From NCBI RefSeq assembly GCF_001536285.1, contig NZ_FAOZ01000012.1, forward strand, positions 62,001 to 126,000: DNA of 64,000 nucleotides, given 5' to 3'. Source of the DNA: Parafrankia irregularis (lineage in GTDB: Bacteria > Actinomycetota > Actinomycetes > Frankiales > Frankiaceae). Position numbers and translations under genes: made by a program. Below the pieces are notes generated by a model. It had not been told where the DNA came from and made no database searches. It saw nothing but the letters and a program-made list of their open reading frames with translations. Below are positions 16,231 to 24,727 of this stretch, piece after piece (position 1 is the first letter of the stretch; every line of letters starts with the position of its first letter).

Positions 16231-16600
16231 GCCGGGCGACGGCTTCGTCGACCTGGTCGACACCGACAGCCTCTGGGACGGCGAGATGGAGGCGTTCGAC
16301 GTCGGCGCCGACGAGGTGCTCCTACTCAGGGTCGACGGGGAGATCCGCGCTTACGACGGCGCCTGCCCGCACCAGAGCATCTCCCTCGTCGACGGGGAGC
16401 TGGCCGGCGGCGTGCTGACCTGCAGCGCCCACGAGTGGCAGTTCGACGCGCGCACCGGCGAGAGCATCAACCCCCGGGGAAGCCGCCTGACCCGTCATGA
16501 CGTGCGGATCGACGAGTCCGGCGTGATCCAGGTCCGGCTCTGCTCCCGCACCCGTTCCGGCGCGCAGCCAGCCCCGACGGAACCCGCACAGGCCCGCTAG
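16223..16600 (+). CDS. tmoC: Rieske ferredoxin of the monooxygenase (TmoC-like)
   Basis: A 125-residue Rieske [2Fe-2S] protein. The cluster ligands are in CPHQSIS and CSAHEW, separated by a typical spacing. It passes electrons to the di-iron centre. ATG at 16223 is inside the end of the gamma-subunit gene. The frame is open much further upstream, but the family length and the ligand position support this start. A short acidic/Ala-Pro tail extends past the normal C-terminus. No NADH:ferredoxin reductase (TmoF-type) is encoded in the cluster, so the electron donor must come from elsewhere. Confidence 0.9.
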   Translation: MPEPGDGFVDLVDTDSLWDGEMEAFDVGADEVLLLRVDGEIRAYDGACPHQSISLVDGELAGGVLTCSAHEWQFDARTGESINPRGSRLTRHDVRIDESGVIQVRLCSRTRSGAQPAPTEPAQAR

Positions 16601-16674
16601 CCGACCGCCGGCCGCATGCTCGCCCTGCCCCACAGCCCGCACACGCTCCGTCCGACAGAAGGATTGGCACCCAG

Positions 16675-17019
16675 ATGGCGATACTCGAGATGACGCCCGA
16701 CGCCGAAGCCTCGCCGGACCTCGTCGGCCCGGTGATCCGGGCCGGCAACCTCGCCGAGGCGGTCATCGAGGCGGTCGCCCTCGACAATCCCGGCTCGGAC
16801 GTCCTCGTCCTCGACCGCGACGACTACGTCCGGGTCCACACGCTCGGCACCTGCCGGCTGACCCAGGCGAGCCTGCAGGCATGCCTCGGCCAGCCCTGCC
16901 GGCTCGCCGAGCTCGAGATCGACATGCCGTCGTTCCGGGGAAGGCTGAAGACCCGCGACGACGAGTACCTGTGGTTCTACAACCAGCGCGGCGCCGCCAC
17001 CCCAGGAGATCAGCGATGA
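16675..17019 (+). CDS. tmoD: Monooxygenase effector/coupling protein (TmoD-like)
   Basis: A 114-residue small protein: VGPVIRAGNLAEAVIEAV, then DYVRVHTLGTCRLTQASL and MPSFRGRLKTRDDEYLWFY. This is the pattern of the cofactorless effector (MmoB/T4moD family) that binds the hydroxylase and tunes its redox and substrate access. It lies 74 bases after the Rieske gene, and its stop overlaps the ATG of the beta-subunit gene (ATGA). About ten residues longer at both ends than T4moD. Confidence 0.88.
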   Translation: MAILEMTPDAEASPDLVGPVIRAGNLAEAVIEAVALDNPGSDVLVLDRDDYVRVHTLGTCRLTQASLQACLGQPCRLAELEIDMPSFRGRLKTRDDEYLWFYNQRGAATPGDQR

Positions 17020-18062
17020 CGAATCCCCAGGCCACCCCACGCTCGCGCCAGCGCGCGCTGAAGACCTGGAGCGCGTTCGGGAACCTCGGCCGGCGCCCGA
17101 CCGAGTACGAGATCCTCACCCACGGCCTCAACCACACCACCGGGCGCCCCGTGCCGCTGGAGATGGGCCCGGACGTCCATGGCAACGTGTGGCTGCGCGA
17201 GCACCGGGACGCGACGAGGCTGCGCTGCGCCGACTGGGACGCCTTCCGCGACCCGGACGCGATGACCTACGGCAAGTACGTCGCGCAGCAGGACGATCAG
17301 GAGACCTACGTCGAAGGCCTGCTGGAGCAGTTCGAGCGGGAGGAGCACGACGCGGCGCTCGGCTCCGAGGCCGTCGCCCTGCTACGGCGGGCCCTGGCGC
17401 CGAGCCGCTACCTGGCGCACGGCCAGCAGATGCTCTCCGCCTACCTGCAGCAGCTCGCGTCCAGCAGCTATGTCGCGAACTGCGCCGCGTTCCAGACCGC
17501 GGACCAGCTGCGCCGCGTGCAGCTCACCGCCTGTCGCACGACCCAGCTGCGGTCGGCCCATCCGCGGGCCGGGTTCGCGACCGGGGAGCGCCAGGCCTGG
17601 GAGGGCGCCGACGACTGGCAGCCGATCCGCCGTGCGGTCGAGCTCGCACTTGTCGAGTTCGACTGGGACCGTGCCTTCGTCGTCACCAACCTCGTCGTGA
17701 AACCGGTCGCCGACCTGCTGACGCTGAGCGAGCTCGGCAGGCAGTGCGCCGAGGCCGGTGCCCGGCTGGACGCGCTGATCCTGGAGAACCTGTGGATCGA
17801 CGCCCAGCGCGGCTGGCGGTGGACCGCCGCGCTGACCAGGTTTCTGCTCGCCGACGAGGCCAACCGGGAGGTGCTGCAGGGCCACCTCGACGAGCTCGCC
17901 CCGCTGGGCGACGCCATGGCCGACTCCGGGGGCCGGCTGCTCGCCACCGGCAGCGGACGTGACGCCGCCGAGATCTCCGCGGCTGTGCGCACCCGGTGGG
18001 GCGCCCTCCTGGCCGAGGCCGGTCTGGCCGCCGCGGCCGGTCCTGCTGCCGGCACACCCTGA
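17016..18062 (+). CDS. tmoE: Monooxygenase beta subunit (TmoE-like)
   Basis: A 348-residue subunit of the same hydroxylase. It has the TmoE-type N-terminus KTWSAFGNLGRRPTEYEI, LNHTTGRPVPLEMGPDV, then ferritin-like helices (SSYVANCAAFQTADQLRRVQLTACRT; WEGADDWQPIRRAVELAL) that lack iron ligands, as expected for a beta subunit. ATG at 17016 follows CCAGGAGATCAGCG and overlaps the effector stop. It is the last gene of the A-B-C-D-E order. A reductase gene that usually follows in T4MO or isoprene monooxygenase operons is absent. Confidence 0.9.
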   Translation: MTNPQATPRSRQRALKTWSAFGNLGRRPTEYEILTHGLNHTTGRPVPLEMGPDVHGNVWLREHRDATRLRCADWDAFRDPDAMTYGKYVAQQDDQETYVEGLLEQFEREEHDAALGSEAVALLRRALAPSRYLAHGQQMLSAYLQQLASSSYVANCAAFQTADQLRRVQLTACRTTQLRSAHPRAGFATGERQAWEGADDWQPIRRAVELALVEFDWDRAFVVTNLVVKPVADLLTLSELGRQCAEAGARLDALILENLWIDAQRGWRWTAALTRFLLADEANREVLQGHLDELAPLGDAMADSGGRLLATGSGRDAAEISAAVRTRWGALLAEAGLAAAAGPAAGTP

Positions 18063-18111
18063 CCACGCCGTCACGGACTGCACCGTTCGGACTGCGGATG
18101 GTTGCCGCCAA

Positions 18112-18163
18112 GCAAGAGTGGAGGCTTTTGGTCGTTCGGACAGCCAAAATCCTCCGCCCTTGC
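18112..18163. repeat. Recurrent hairpin element, copy 1
   Basis: GCAAGAG and GGAGGCTTTTGG pair with CCAAAATCCTCC and CCCTTGC around a short loop. The loop-proximal sequence and flank resemble the hairpins at 40401-40448 and 40486-40529. It lies just after the last monooxygenase gene, so it may terminate or stabilise that transcript. Confidence 0.65.
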
Positions 18164-18522
18164 CGAGCGTCAAGCAATTTTCTCGAGTGAATTGCAGACA
18201 CGGCGGGACGGTGCCGGATCCCTGGGGGTAGCCAGGCGGCGAATGGACACGGGCCACCCGGCCGATGCCGGTGGCCCGGGCCCCGCCGCCTTTCGCGATA
18301 TTGCTACACCCCCTTGACGCCCAGAAATTATCCAATATATGCGATAAGAAAACCGGTTTACCGATTCTCGAGCGTCTCCAACGAGGACACTTGTCTATCA
18401 TCCTGATCGCGTGTTAAAAATCTCCCGCATGCGAATCTTCTATACATAATGGACAAGTTGACCGACGGGCCTGGCCACGATCGGGTCGCGAACGAGCCAT
18501 TTTCCTTCGTCAACGTCAACTC

Positions 18523-18552
18523 GCGACGCCCCTGATTGCGACGCCCCTGATT
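18523..18552. repeat. 15-bp tandem repeat
   Basis: GCGACGCCCCTGATT is present twice head to tail, followed by a partial third unit (GCGAGGCC). Sits in the long non-coding region upstream of the GMC oxidase. Confidence 0.7.
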
Positions 18553-18907
18553 GCGAGGCCTGAGACAGACCGGGCTCATTGACTGCCGACTGCCACCACC
18601 ACCGGCCCCGGGGCGGCGCCCACCTGGCACTGCCCGCCAGACCTGGCCGCCCATTCCGAGCGCGCACGATCCGACAACTCTCCGATACGTCCCATCGCAT
18701 ATCGGCGACGACCCGCGAAGAATACCTGCCGCATTGAGCGAGCAGGAGCACCGAGGCGCATCCCGCCTTTCTCGTGCGTCGACACCCATCCTCGGACGTC
18801 GACACGAGAACAGCACTCATCGTACGAACGAGCTCGCAACAAAAGGTACCTTACGTTCCGCCCACACGGCGACGGAACGCAACAACTCTATGCACACGGA
18901 GAGCAAA

Positions 18908-20567
18908 ATGCCCAGCACAGCAGCACAGTTACCCGAGACCACCGTTCCGGGTGACTCCACCGGCCTCAGCCGGCGGAAGTTCGTCGGGGCCGCGGCCGTA
19001 GGTGTCGGCACGGCCGCGTTCGGCGGCCTGGTCGCCAGCGCGTCACCGGCACGAGCGGTGACGACAACCGAGGTCAGCGCACGGGCGGTGGTCGTAGGCA
19101 CCGGCTTCGGCGGCGGGGTGACCGCACTGCGCCTCGCCAAGGCCGGGGTACCCACACTCGTCCTCGAACGCGGCCTGCGATGGCCGACCGGACCGAACTC
19201 GAACACCTTCGCCACCCTCGCGAACCTCGACAACCGGTCGGCCTGGCTCTCCCCCACACCCCCACTGCCGAGCATCGCGAGCCTCACCGGCGGCGCCAAC
19301 CAGACCTGGCCCCTCTACACCGGCGTACTCGAGGTCATCAAAGGCAACAACATGGTCGTCAACTGCGGCGCCGCGGTCGGCGGCGGCTCACTCATGTACC
19401 ACGGCATGACGCTGCAGCCATCCAGATCCGACTTCACCCGCTCCATGCCCATGGCCGCCGGCCTGTACGACGAACTCAACAGCAAATGGTACCCCACCGT
19501 CGCATCAATGCTCGGAGTCTCCACCGTCCCCGACGACGTCCTCAACGCGGCACCCTACAAATCCTCCAGAATCTTCCTGGACGTCGCCCCCCGCAACCTC
19601 GGACTGAAAACCTTCAAAGTACCGCTGCCCGTCGACTGGAACTACGTACGCGGCGAGCTCAACGGCACCTACAACCCCGCCTACACCAACAGCGACATCG
19701 CCTTCGGCGTGAACAACGGCGGAAAACACTCCATCGACGTCACCTACCTCGCCGCCGCCGAAGCCACCGGCAAGGTGACCGTGCAACCACTGCACATCGT
19801 CCGCGACATCGCCCTCGCCGCCAACAACAAATGGACCCTGACCGTCGACCGGATCGACACCACCGGCACCGTCCAGGAACGCAAGATCATCACCGCGGGC
19901 GCGGTCTTCCTCAACGCCGGCTCCCCCGGCACGACCCGGCTGCTCGTCAAGGCGAAAGGCCAAGAACCTCATCCCGAACCTGCCGGACTCCGTCGGCACC
20001 CAGTGGGGCAACAACGGCGACCGCATCTACGAATGGATCGGGATGTGGCAGGACCCCGGCGCCGTCCAGGGCGGCCCGGCCTGCGTCGGCGCCACCGACA
20101 CGACCAGCCCGATCCCCCTGAAGATCATCCACGCCGGGGCGCCACCCCTGATCGCCGGAATCCAGCGGCTGATGACCGTCGTCGGCTTCGGCATCGTCCC
20201 CGCCGTCGGCACCTGGGCCTACGACACGGCCACGGACGACGCCGTCCTGACCTGGCCCGTCGGCGCCGACACCGCACTACAGACCCTGATCTCCGCGCGC
20301 ATGACCGGCCTCGCCCTCACCGGCGGCGGCGTCATGATCGACACCAACCTGACCGAGAACTCGACCTGGCACGCCCTTGGCGGCGTCCCCATGGGATCAG
20401 CCGTCGACCTGACCGGCCGCGTCGTCGGCCACCGCGGCCTCTACGTCCTCGACGGCGCCCGCATCCCCGGCTCCACCGGCGCATGCAACCCGTCCATGAC
20501 CATCGCCGCCCTCGCCGAACACAGCATGTCCCGCATCGTCACCCAGGACGTCGGAACCATCTTCTGA
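18908..20567 (+). pseudogene. Tat-exported GMC oxidoreductase (cholesterol-oxidase-like), disrupted by a one-base frameshift
   Basis: About 552 residues if repaired. A twin-arginine signal (SRRKFVGAAAVGVG, cleavage near SPARA) is followed by the FAD-binding VVVGTGFGGGVTALRLA. The C-terminal GMC part (WHALGGVPMGS, YVLDGARIPGSTGACNPSM) contains the His and Asn used in catalysis by cholesterol oxidases. The reading frame is lost at about 19960: after LLVKAKG the sequence continues in the +1 frame as KNLIPNLPDSVGTQWGNNGD. Deleting one C from GGCCAAG restores a single frame, so this is either a recent inactivating insertion or a sequencing error. The chosen ATG (18908) follows GGAGAG; another in-frame ATG is at 18890. 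If active it would oxidise a sterol-like alcohol outside the membrane. Confidence 0.8.
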
Positions 20568-20607
20568 TTCGACGAAACACCGGCCGTCCGGGACGTCACA
20601 GCGCCTG

Positions 20608-21369
20608 CTATTCGCCGCGCCAGATCGGCGGGCGCTTCTGCGTGAAGGCGATCGCGCCTTCACGGGCGTCGGCGGACCGGGCGGCCCGCTTCATGATCGT
20701 CCGCTGCCTCTGCCAGGCCTCGTCGGCGCTCCACTGCGCTGATCCGGCGACGACCTCCTTGCTGCCGATGACGGCCAGCGGAGCGTTGGCCGCGATCTCG
20801 GCAGCGAGGTCCAGCGCAGCCTCCAGTGCCTCACCCGGCTCGGTGAGGGTGCTGACCAGGCCGTACTCATAGGCCTGCGGGGCGGGCAGCGTCGCGCCGG
20901 TGAGGGCGAGACGCATCGCGGTGTGGTACGGGATGCGTCTGGACAGCCGCAGCAGACCGCCGGCTCCGGAGACCAGGCCACGGCGCACCTCGGGCAGGCC
21001 GAAAACCGCGTCGGATGCCGCCGTGATCAGATCGCAGGCGAGCGCGACCTCGAAACCGCCGGCCAGGGCATAGCCCTCGACGGCCGCGATCACCGGCTTG
21101 CGCGGAGGCGAGTCGGTGATGCCGGCCAGCCCACCTTCGACCTCGGCGGCCTCGCCGTCGGCGAATGCCCTGAGGTCCTGGCCGGAGGAGAAGGTGCCGC
21201 CCGCGCCGGTCAGCACGGCCACTCTCAGATCGGGGCGGGCGTCGAACTCCCGGAACGCGTCCGCCGCCGCCTGGCTGGCCGCGCGGTTGAACGCGTTGCG
21301 CACCGCCGGCCGGTTCAGCGTTATGACCATGACGTTGCCGTCGACATCGACCAGCGCCTCGTCGGCCAC
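20608..21369 (-). CDS. Enoyl-CoA hydratase/isomerase family protein
   Basis: A 253-residue crotonase. It has NRPAVRNAFNRAASQAAADA, the oxyanion-hole segments GTFSSGQDLRAFADG and EGYALAGGFEVALACD, and GLPEVRRGLVSGAGG with one catalytic-type Glu. The position of the second catalytic Glu of classical hydratases is occupied by Arg (HTAMRLALTG), so it may be an isomerase or a hydratase with altered chemistry. ATG at 21369 has AGGAGG upstream. Convergent with the broken GMC oxidase. Likely part of beta-oxidation of the local substrate. Confidence 0.88.
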   Translation of the reverse strand: MADEALVDVDGNVMVITLNRPAVRNAFNRAASQAAADAFREFDARPDLRVAVLTGAGGTFSSGQDLRAFADGEAAEVEGGLAGITDSPPRKPVIAAVEGYALAGGFEVALACDLITAASDAVFGLPEVRRGLVSGAGGLLRLSRRIPYHTAMRLALTGATLPAPQAYEYGLVSTLTEPGEALEAALDLAAEIAANAPLAVIGSKEVVAGSAQWSADEAWQRQRTIMKRAARSADAREGAIAFTQKRPPIWRGE

Positions 21370-21417
21370 CGGACCTCCTCAACAGGTTGTCTCGTCATCA
21401 GCTAATCAGCTGATCAG

Positions 21418-21449
21418 ATCGGCTCATCGGCTTATCGGCTCATCGGCCG
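21418..21449. repeat. 8-bp tandem repeat with nearby palindromes
   Basis: ATCGGCTC, ATCGGCTT, ATCGGCTC and ATCGGCCG follow each other. Just upstream lie the overlapping palindromic stretches around CAGCTGATCAG (about 21408-21418). The region is between the divergent crotonase and haemoglobin genes and may be regulatory. Confidence 0.6.
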
Positions 21450-21571
21450 AACCCGGAACAACCGCTGGGCCCGTGGTCGTTCGCCCGCGGCGAATCCGCG
21501 ACCGGCGAAAGTCGTTCCGGTCCGTCAGGACTTCCGGGAGGCTGGCAACAGCCGTCCCTCTGGAGGAAACA

Positions 21572-22021
21572 ATGAGCTCCTCGCTTTACGACGACGTCGG
21601 CGGACTCGACGGCCTACGGCGACTGTCCGGGGCGTTCTACGACCGGGTGCTCGCGGACGAGGTGCTCGCACCCGTGTTCGCGCACTTCACACCCACCCAC
21701 CTCGACCATGTCGCCGTCTGGCTGGGAGAGGTCTTCGGGGGCCCGGCGGACTTCTCCGCCCACCTCGGCGGGCATCAGGCACTGCTGCGCAGCCATCTCG
21801 GCCTCGGCATCCGCGACGAGCACCGCCAACGCTGGCTGGACCTGATGGCCGACGCGATCGGCGAGGTTCTACCCGCCCGGCCGGAGCTGGCCACGACACT
21901 CATGGAGTACTTCGAGTGGGGCACCGCCATCGCCCAGGAGGTTTCCCAGGATCCCGTCGGAACCGACCTGGGCGATCCCGGCGCCACCCCCCGCTGGGGG
22001 TACCAGGGGCTCGTCCACTGA
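21572..22021 (+). CDS. Group II truncated haemoglobin
   Basis: A 149-residue 2-on-2 globin. Features: SLYDDVGGLDGLRRLSGAFYDRV, VFAHFTPTHLDHVAVWLGEVFGG, and the proximal-haem region LRSHLGLGIRDEHRQRWLDLM with the F8 His. The C-terminal PRWGYQGLVH tail is usual in this group. ATG at 21572 follows TGGAGGAAACA. Such globins bind O2, NO or peroxide; a role in O2 supply or NO detoxification is typical. Its position between a crotonase and an XRE regulator gives no specific clue, though an oxygenase-rich region could benefit from it. Confidence 0.92.
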   Translation: MSSSLYDDVGGLDGLRRLSGAFYDRVLADEVLAPVFAHFTPTHLDHVAVWLGEVFGGPADFSAHLGGHQALLRSHLGLGIRDEHRQRWLDLMADAIGEVLPARPELATTLMEYFEWGTAIAQEVSQDPVGTDLGDPGATPRWGYQGLVH

Positions 22022-22039
22022 CCCGACACAGGTCCGGTC

Positions 22040-22903
22040 TCAGCTGGTGACGCGCTCGCCGCTGCCGCCGTCGATCGTCATGGCCAGCAGGACGAGAGCG
22101 TCCTGGTCGCGGCTGCCGGGCGAAGCCTGGTAGACGACGAAACGCTGACCGTCCGGGCCGGGCCCAAGGATCTCCGAGCGGAGGCTGAACTCGCCGACGG
22201 CCGGATGCCGGAACCGGATCTCGGAACCCGTCTTGACCCGCACGTCATAGGTCCGCCACAACTCGGCGAACTCCGCGCTGCTGGCGGATAGCTCCTCCAC
22301 CAGCGCGGTCAGGTCCGCCGCGTACAGGCTCGTGGCGCTGACCGCGCGCAGGTGGGCGACGGTGTTGCGGGCGGTCCGCTCCCAGTCGACGAAGACCGTC
22401 CTGGCATTCGGGTCCCCGAAGACGTAGCGGATGAGGTTGCGCCGCCCCACCGGCCACCGTTCGATCCCGGCCAGCAGGGCCAGGCCCTCCGGGTTCGCGG
22501 CCAGGACGTCGTTGAGCTGGCTGAGGACGAACGCCGGGTTCGTCCGCACCGACTCCAGCAGCTGAGCCAGGCCGGGCCGGACGACGCTGCTGGGCGTCAC
22601 CGGCTGCCGGGGTGCCCGGTGGGCCGCGTTGTCGGCCAGGGTGAACAGGTACGCCCGCTCGTGGTCGTCGAGGCGCAGTGCACGGGCGAGCGATTCGATC
22701 ACCGCGTCGCTCGGCGCGGTCTCACGGCCCTGCTCGATCCGGGTGTAGTAGTCGACACTCACCCCGGCCAGCGCCGCCAACTCCTCCCGCCGAAGACCGC
22801 GGGTGCGCCGACGGCCCGGCCCGCCGGGAAGCCCGACGTCGGTCGGCTGGACCCGGGCCCGCCGATCCCGCAGGAAGGCTCCCATCCCGTGGTCGTCGGT
22901 CAT
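22040..22903 (-). CDS. XRE-family regulator with MmyB-like ligand-binding domain
   Basis: A 287-residue protein. An HTH at residues about 10-75 (RRTRGLRREELAALAGVSVDYYTRIEQG) is followed by a PAS-like MmyB-type domain (about 105-280; VLAANPEGLALLAGI, RYVFGDP, GEFSLRSEILG). In characterised members this domain binds a long-chain lipid. ATG at 22903 is the start. It is divergent from an SDR gene, the usual genomic partner of this regulator type, and probably controls it from the 127-bp gap. Confidence 0.92.
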   Translation of the reverse strand: MTDDHGMGAFLRDRRARVQPTDVGLPGGPGRRRTRGLRREELAALAGVSVDYYTRIEQGRETAPSDAVIESLARALRLDDHERAYLFTLADNAAHRAPRQPVTPSSVVRPGLAQLLESVRTNPAFVLSQLNDVLAANPEGLALLAGIERWPVGRRNLIRYVFGDPNARTVFVDWERTARNTVAHLRAVSATSLYAADLTALVEELSASSAEFAELWRTYDVRVKTGSEIRFRHPAVGEFSLRSEILGPGPDGQRFVVYQASPGSRDQDALVLLAMTIDGGSGERVTS

Positions 22904-23030
22904 CGATCGATTGTGTCAGCCCACGGCCTGCCGGCCGGGCCCGTTACCTGGCCCTGTCACACCCTGGAACGGCATCACCGGGTTCAGCACGGTCTCGTCG
23001 GGCCGGCGGTCGGTCGCCAGTCTGGGCGTC

Positions 23031-23831
23031 ATGACGACTTCGGCCTCCGCCCCGACCCCGCCCGCCAACCCGGCCCCATCCAGCCAGCCCACGCCCACGC
23101 CTCACGGACCGGTGTTGATCATCGGAGGTAGCTCCGGGATCGGGCTTGGGCTCGCGCAGGCACTGGTACGCGCGGGCACCGAGGTGACCGTGGTGTCGCG
23201 TTCCGGCAGCCGGCTGGCTGCCGCCTCCCGCAGGCTGGGCGCCCTCGACCATTCGGGAGCACTTGTCCGCACCGCTGCGGCGGACATCTCCCGGGAGAGC
23301 GACGTCGAGCGGCTTTTCCAGGAAGCGGGGCCCGTCCAGCACGTCATCACAACCGCCGCCGACGGGACGGGCGCCAGCGGGCCGATCGCCACGATCGGCG
23401 TCGAGGGCGCTCAGGGCTTTCTCGGTACGAAGGTGCTCGGCCCCTGGCTGGTGGCCAAACACTGCGCTCCGTACCTGCTCCCAGGCGGCTCCCTCACCTT
23501 CACCTCCGGCATCGCCGCCTACCGGCCGTCGGTCAGTGGCTCGGTCGTCGCCGCCGCGAACGGGGCACTGGAATCCCTCGCCTACGCGCTCGCCCTCGAA
23601 CTCGCGCCGATCCGCGTCAACGTGGTCTCCCCCGGCTGGGTCGACACCCCGGTCTGGGACACACTCGCCGGTGTCGACCGGTCAGCCGCGCTCGCGGCGA
23701 TGGCGCACCGCCTCCCGGCCGGACGAATCGGCACCCCGGCGGACCTCGCGCAGGCCTACCTCGCCGTTCTGTGCAACGAGTTCATGACCGGTTCCGTGCT
23801 GCACATCGACGGCGGCCACCGCCTGGTCTGA
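23031..23831 (+). CDS. Atypical short-chain dehydrogenase/reductase (no YxxxK)
   Basis: A 266-residue Rossmann protein. After a Pro-rich 25-residue N-terminus comes GPVLIIGGSSGIGLGLAQA, the cofactor loop with a GGSSGIG variant. The C-terminal part (RVNVVSPGWVDTP, MTGSVLHIDGGHRLV) is SDR-like. The catalytic YxxxK position reads VVAAAN (SGSVVAAANGALESL), so neither Tyr nor Lys is present and classical oxidoreductase chemistry is unlikely. Start ATG at 23031. It is divergent from the MmyB-like regulator, the common arrangement for this subgroup. Function unknown. Confidence 0.85.
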   Translation: MTTSASAPTPPANPAPSSQPTPTPHGPVLIIGGSSGIGLGLAQALVRAGTEVTVVSRSGSRLAAASRRLGALDHSGALVRTAAADISRESDVERLFQEAGPVQHVITTAADGTGASGPIATIGVEGAQGFLGTKVLGPWLVAKHCAPYLLPGGSLTFTSGIAAYRPSVSGSVVAAANGALESLAYALALELAPIRVNVVSPGWVDTPVWDTLAGVDRSAALAAMAHRLPAGRIGTPADLAQAYLAVLCNEFMTGSVLHIDGGHRLV

Positions 23832-23890
23832 AACGGGTGGGGAAGACCAGCGATTTCGATTCGCCAACAACAGTCAGACAGAAGCCGAAA

Positions 23891-24727
23891 TCACCTGGGC
23901 ACGAGAGCCTTCCGCAGTAGTTCGCTGAACTCGGCGGGGTGCGTGGTCAGGCCGACGTGCCCGCCGGGAAAGTGCCACGGCTCCGCGCCGAGCCGCTCGG
24001 CCAGGAAGGCGGCCGCACGATACGGAAGCTCGCCGTAGGAGTCCCGGCCGCAGGCGAGCACGAGGCGCTCGGAAAGCGACTCCAGCCGCTGGACGTCCGG
24101 CGAATAGGACATGAAGCTGGGCACGATGCGTCCGACGAAATAGGGCAGGTTGGCGATTGTCCGCTCGGCTCGCGCCGCCGCCTGGGGCGGAAGCTCGATC
24201 TCGGCCTTCGGTGCGGCGCCGCCGTCCCGCTCCAGTCCCGCGGCGAACACCGCCATCGCTGGCATGAGACCCTGCCTCCGGAACGTTTCCTGCACTCGGG
24301 CGATCAGAGCGCGGTGTTCGGCGGCGTCCGGCAGGAGTTCCACGACCGGTGGCTCGTGTGCCACGACACGCTCGATGCGCTCCGGATGAGTGGAGAGCAG
24401 ATCAAGGGCGACGATGGCGCCTGAGCTGGCGCCGAACACCCTGACCGGCTCCGCGGGCGACAGCAGTTGCAGCACACGGAAAGCGTCGTCGGCGTGCTCG
24501 GCGACGCGCTGCTGCGCCTCGGGGTCGTCCAGCACGCTACGGGACATGCCGCGCGGATCGTAGGTGGCGACGGTGTATTCGGCAGCCAGGTTGTCCGCGA
24601 TGGCGTCGAAGGCGGCGGCACCGCCCGTCCCGCCGGGAATCAGCAGCAGGAGCGGGCCCTGACCTCGTGTTTCGTAGTGCAGGGTCGCACCGCGCACACG
24701 CAGGCTTCCCATGGTCGGTTCGGTCAT
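23891..24727 (-). CDS. Alpha/beta hydrolase
   Basis: A 278-residue hydrolase. Strand and turn motifs: LHYETRGQGPLLLLIPGG (oxyanion region), YTVATYDPRGMSRS, nucleophile elbow GASSGAIVAL with Ser, and the catalytic His in FPGGHVGLTTHP. ATG at 24727 overlaps the stop of the TetR gene (ATGA), so TetR and hydrolase form one unit. The TetR probably represses the pair through the 25332-25366 palindrome. Substrate unknown; perhaps an ester or lactone. Confidence 0.88.
   Translation of the reverse strand: MTEPTMGSLRVRGATLHYETRGQGPLLLLIPGGTGGAAAFDAIADNLAAEYTVATYDPRGMSRSVLDDPEAQQRVAEHADDAFRVLQLLSPAEPVRVFGASSGAIVALDLLSTHPERIERVVAHEPPVVELLPDAAEHRALIARVQETFRRQGLMPAMAVFAAGLERDGGAAPKAEIELPPQAAARAERTIANLPYFVGRIVPSFMSYSPDVQRLESLSERLVLACGRDSYGELPYRAAAFLAERLGAEPWHFPGGHVGLTTHPAEFSELLRKALVPR

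Larger units (their letters stand above)
18063..18907. other. Long intergenic region between the monooxygenase cluster and the oxidase
   Basis: About 845 bases without a convincing gene. It holds a hairpin element (18112-18163), an unusually AT-rich stretch (about 18300-18470) with a possible promoter TTGACG (18314-18319) and TATATG (18336-18341), and a 15-bp tandem repeat (18523-18552). The weak ORFs here have irregular composition and no family features. A small RNA is possible but nothing in the sequence proves it. Confidence 0.5.

Noticed and set aside
18358-18816. Minus-strand frames upstream of the GMC oxidase
   Set aside because: Contain tandem-repeat translation (SQSGASQSGAS) and no family features.
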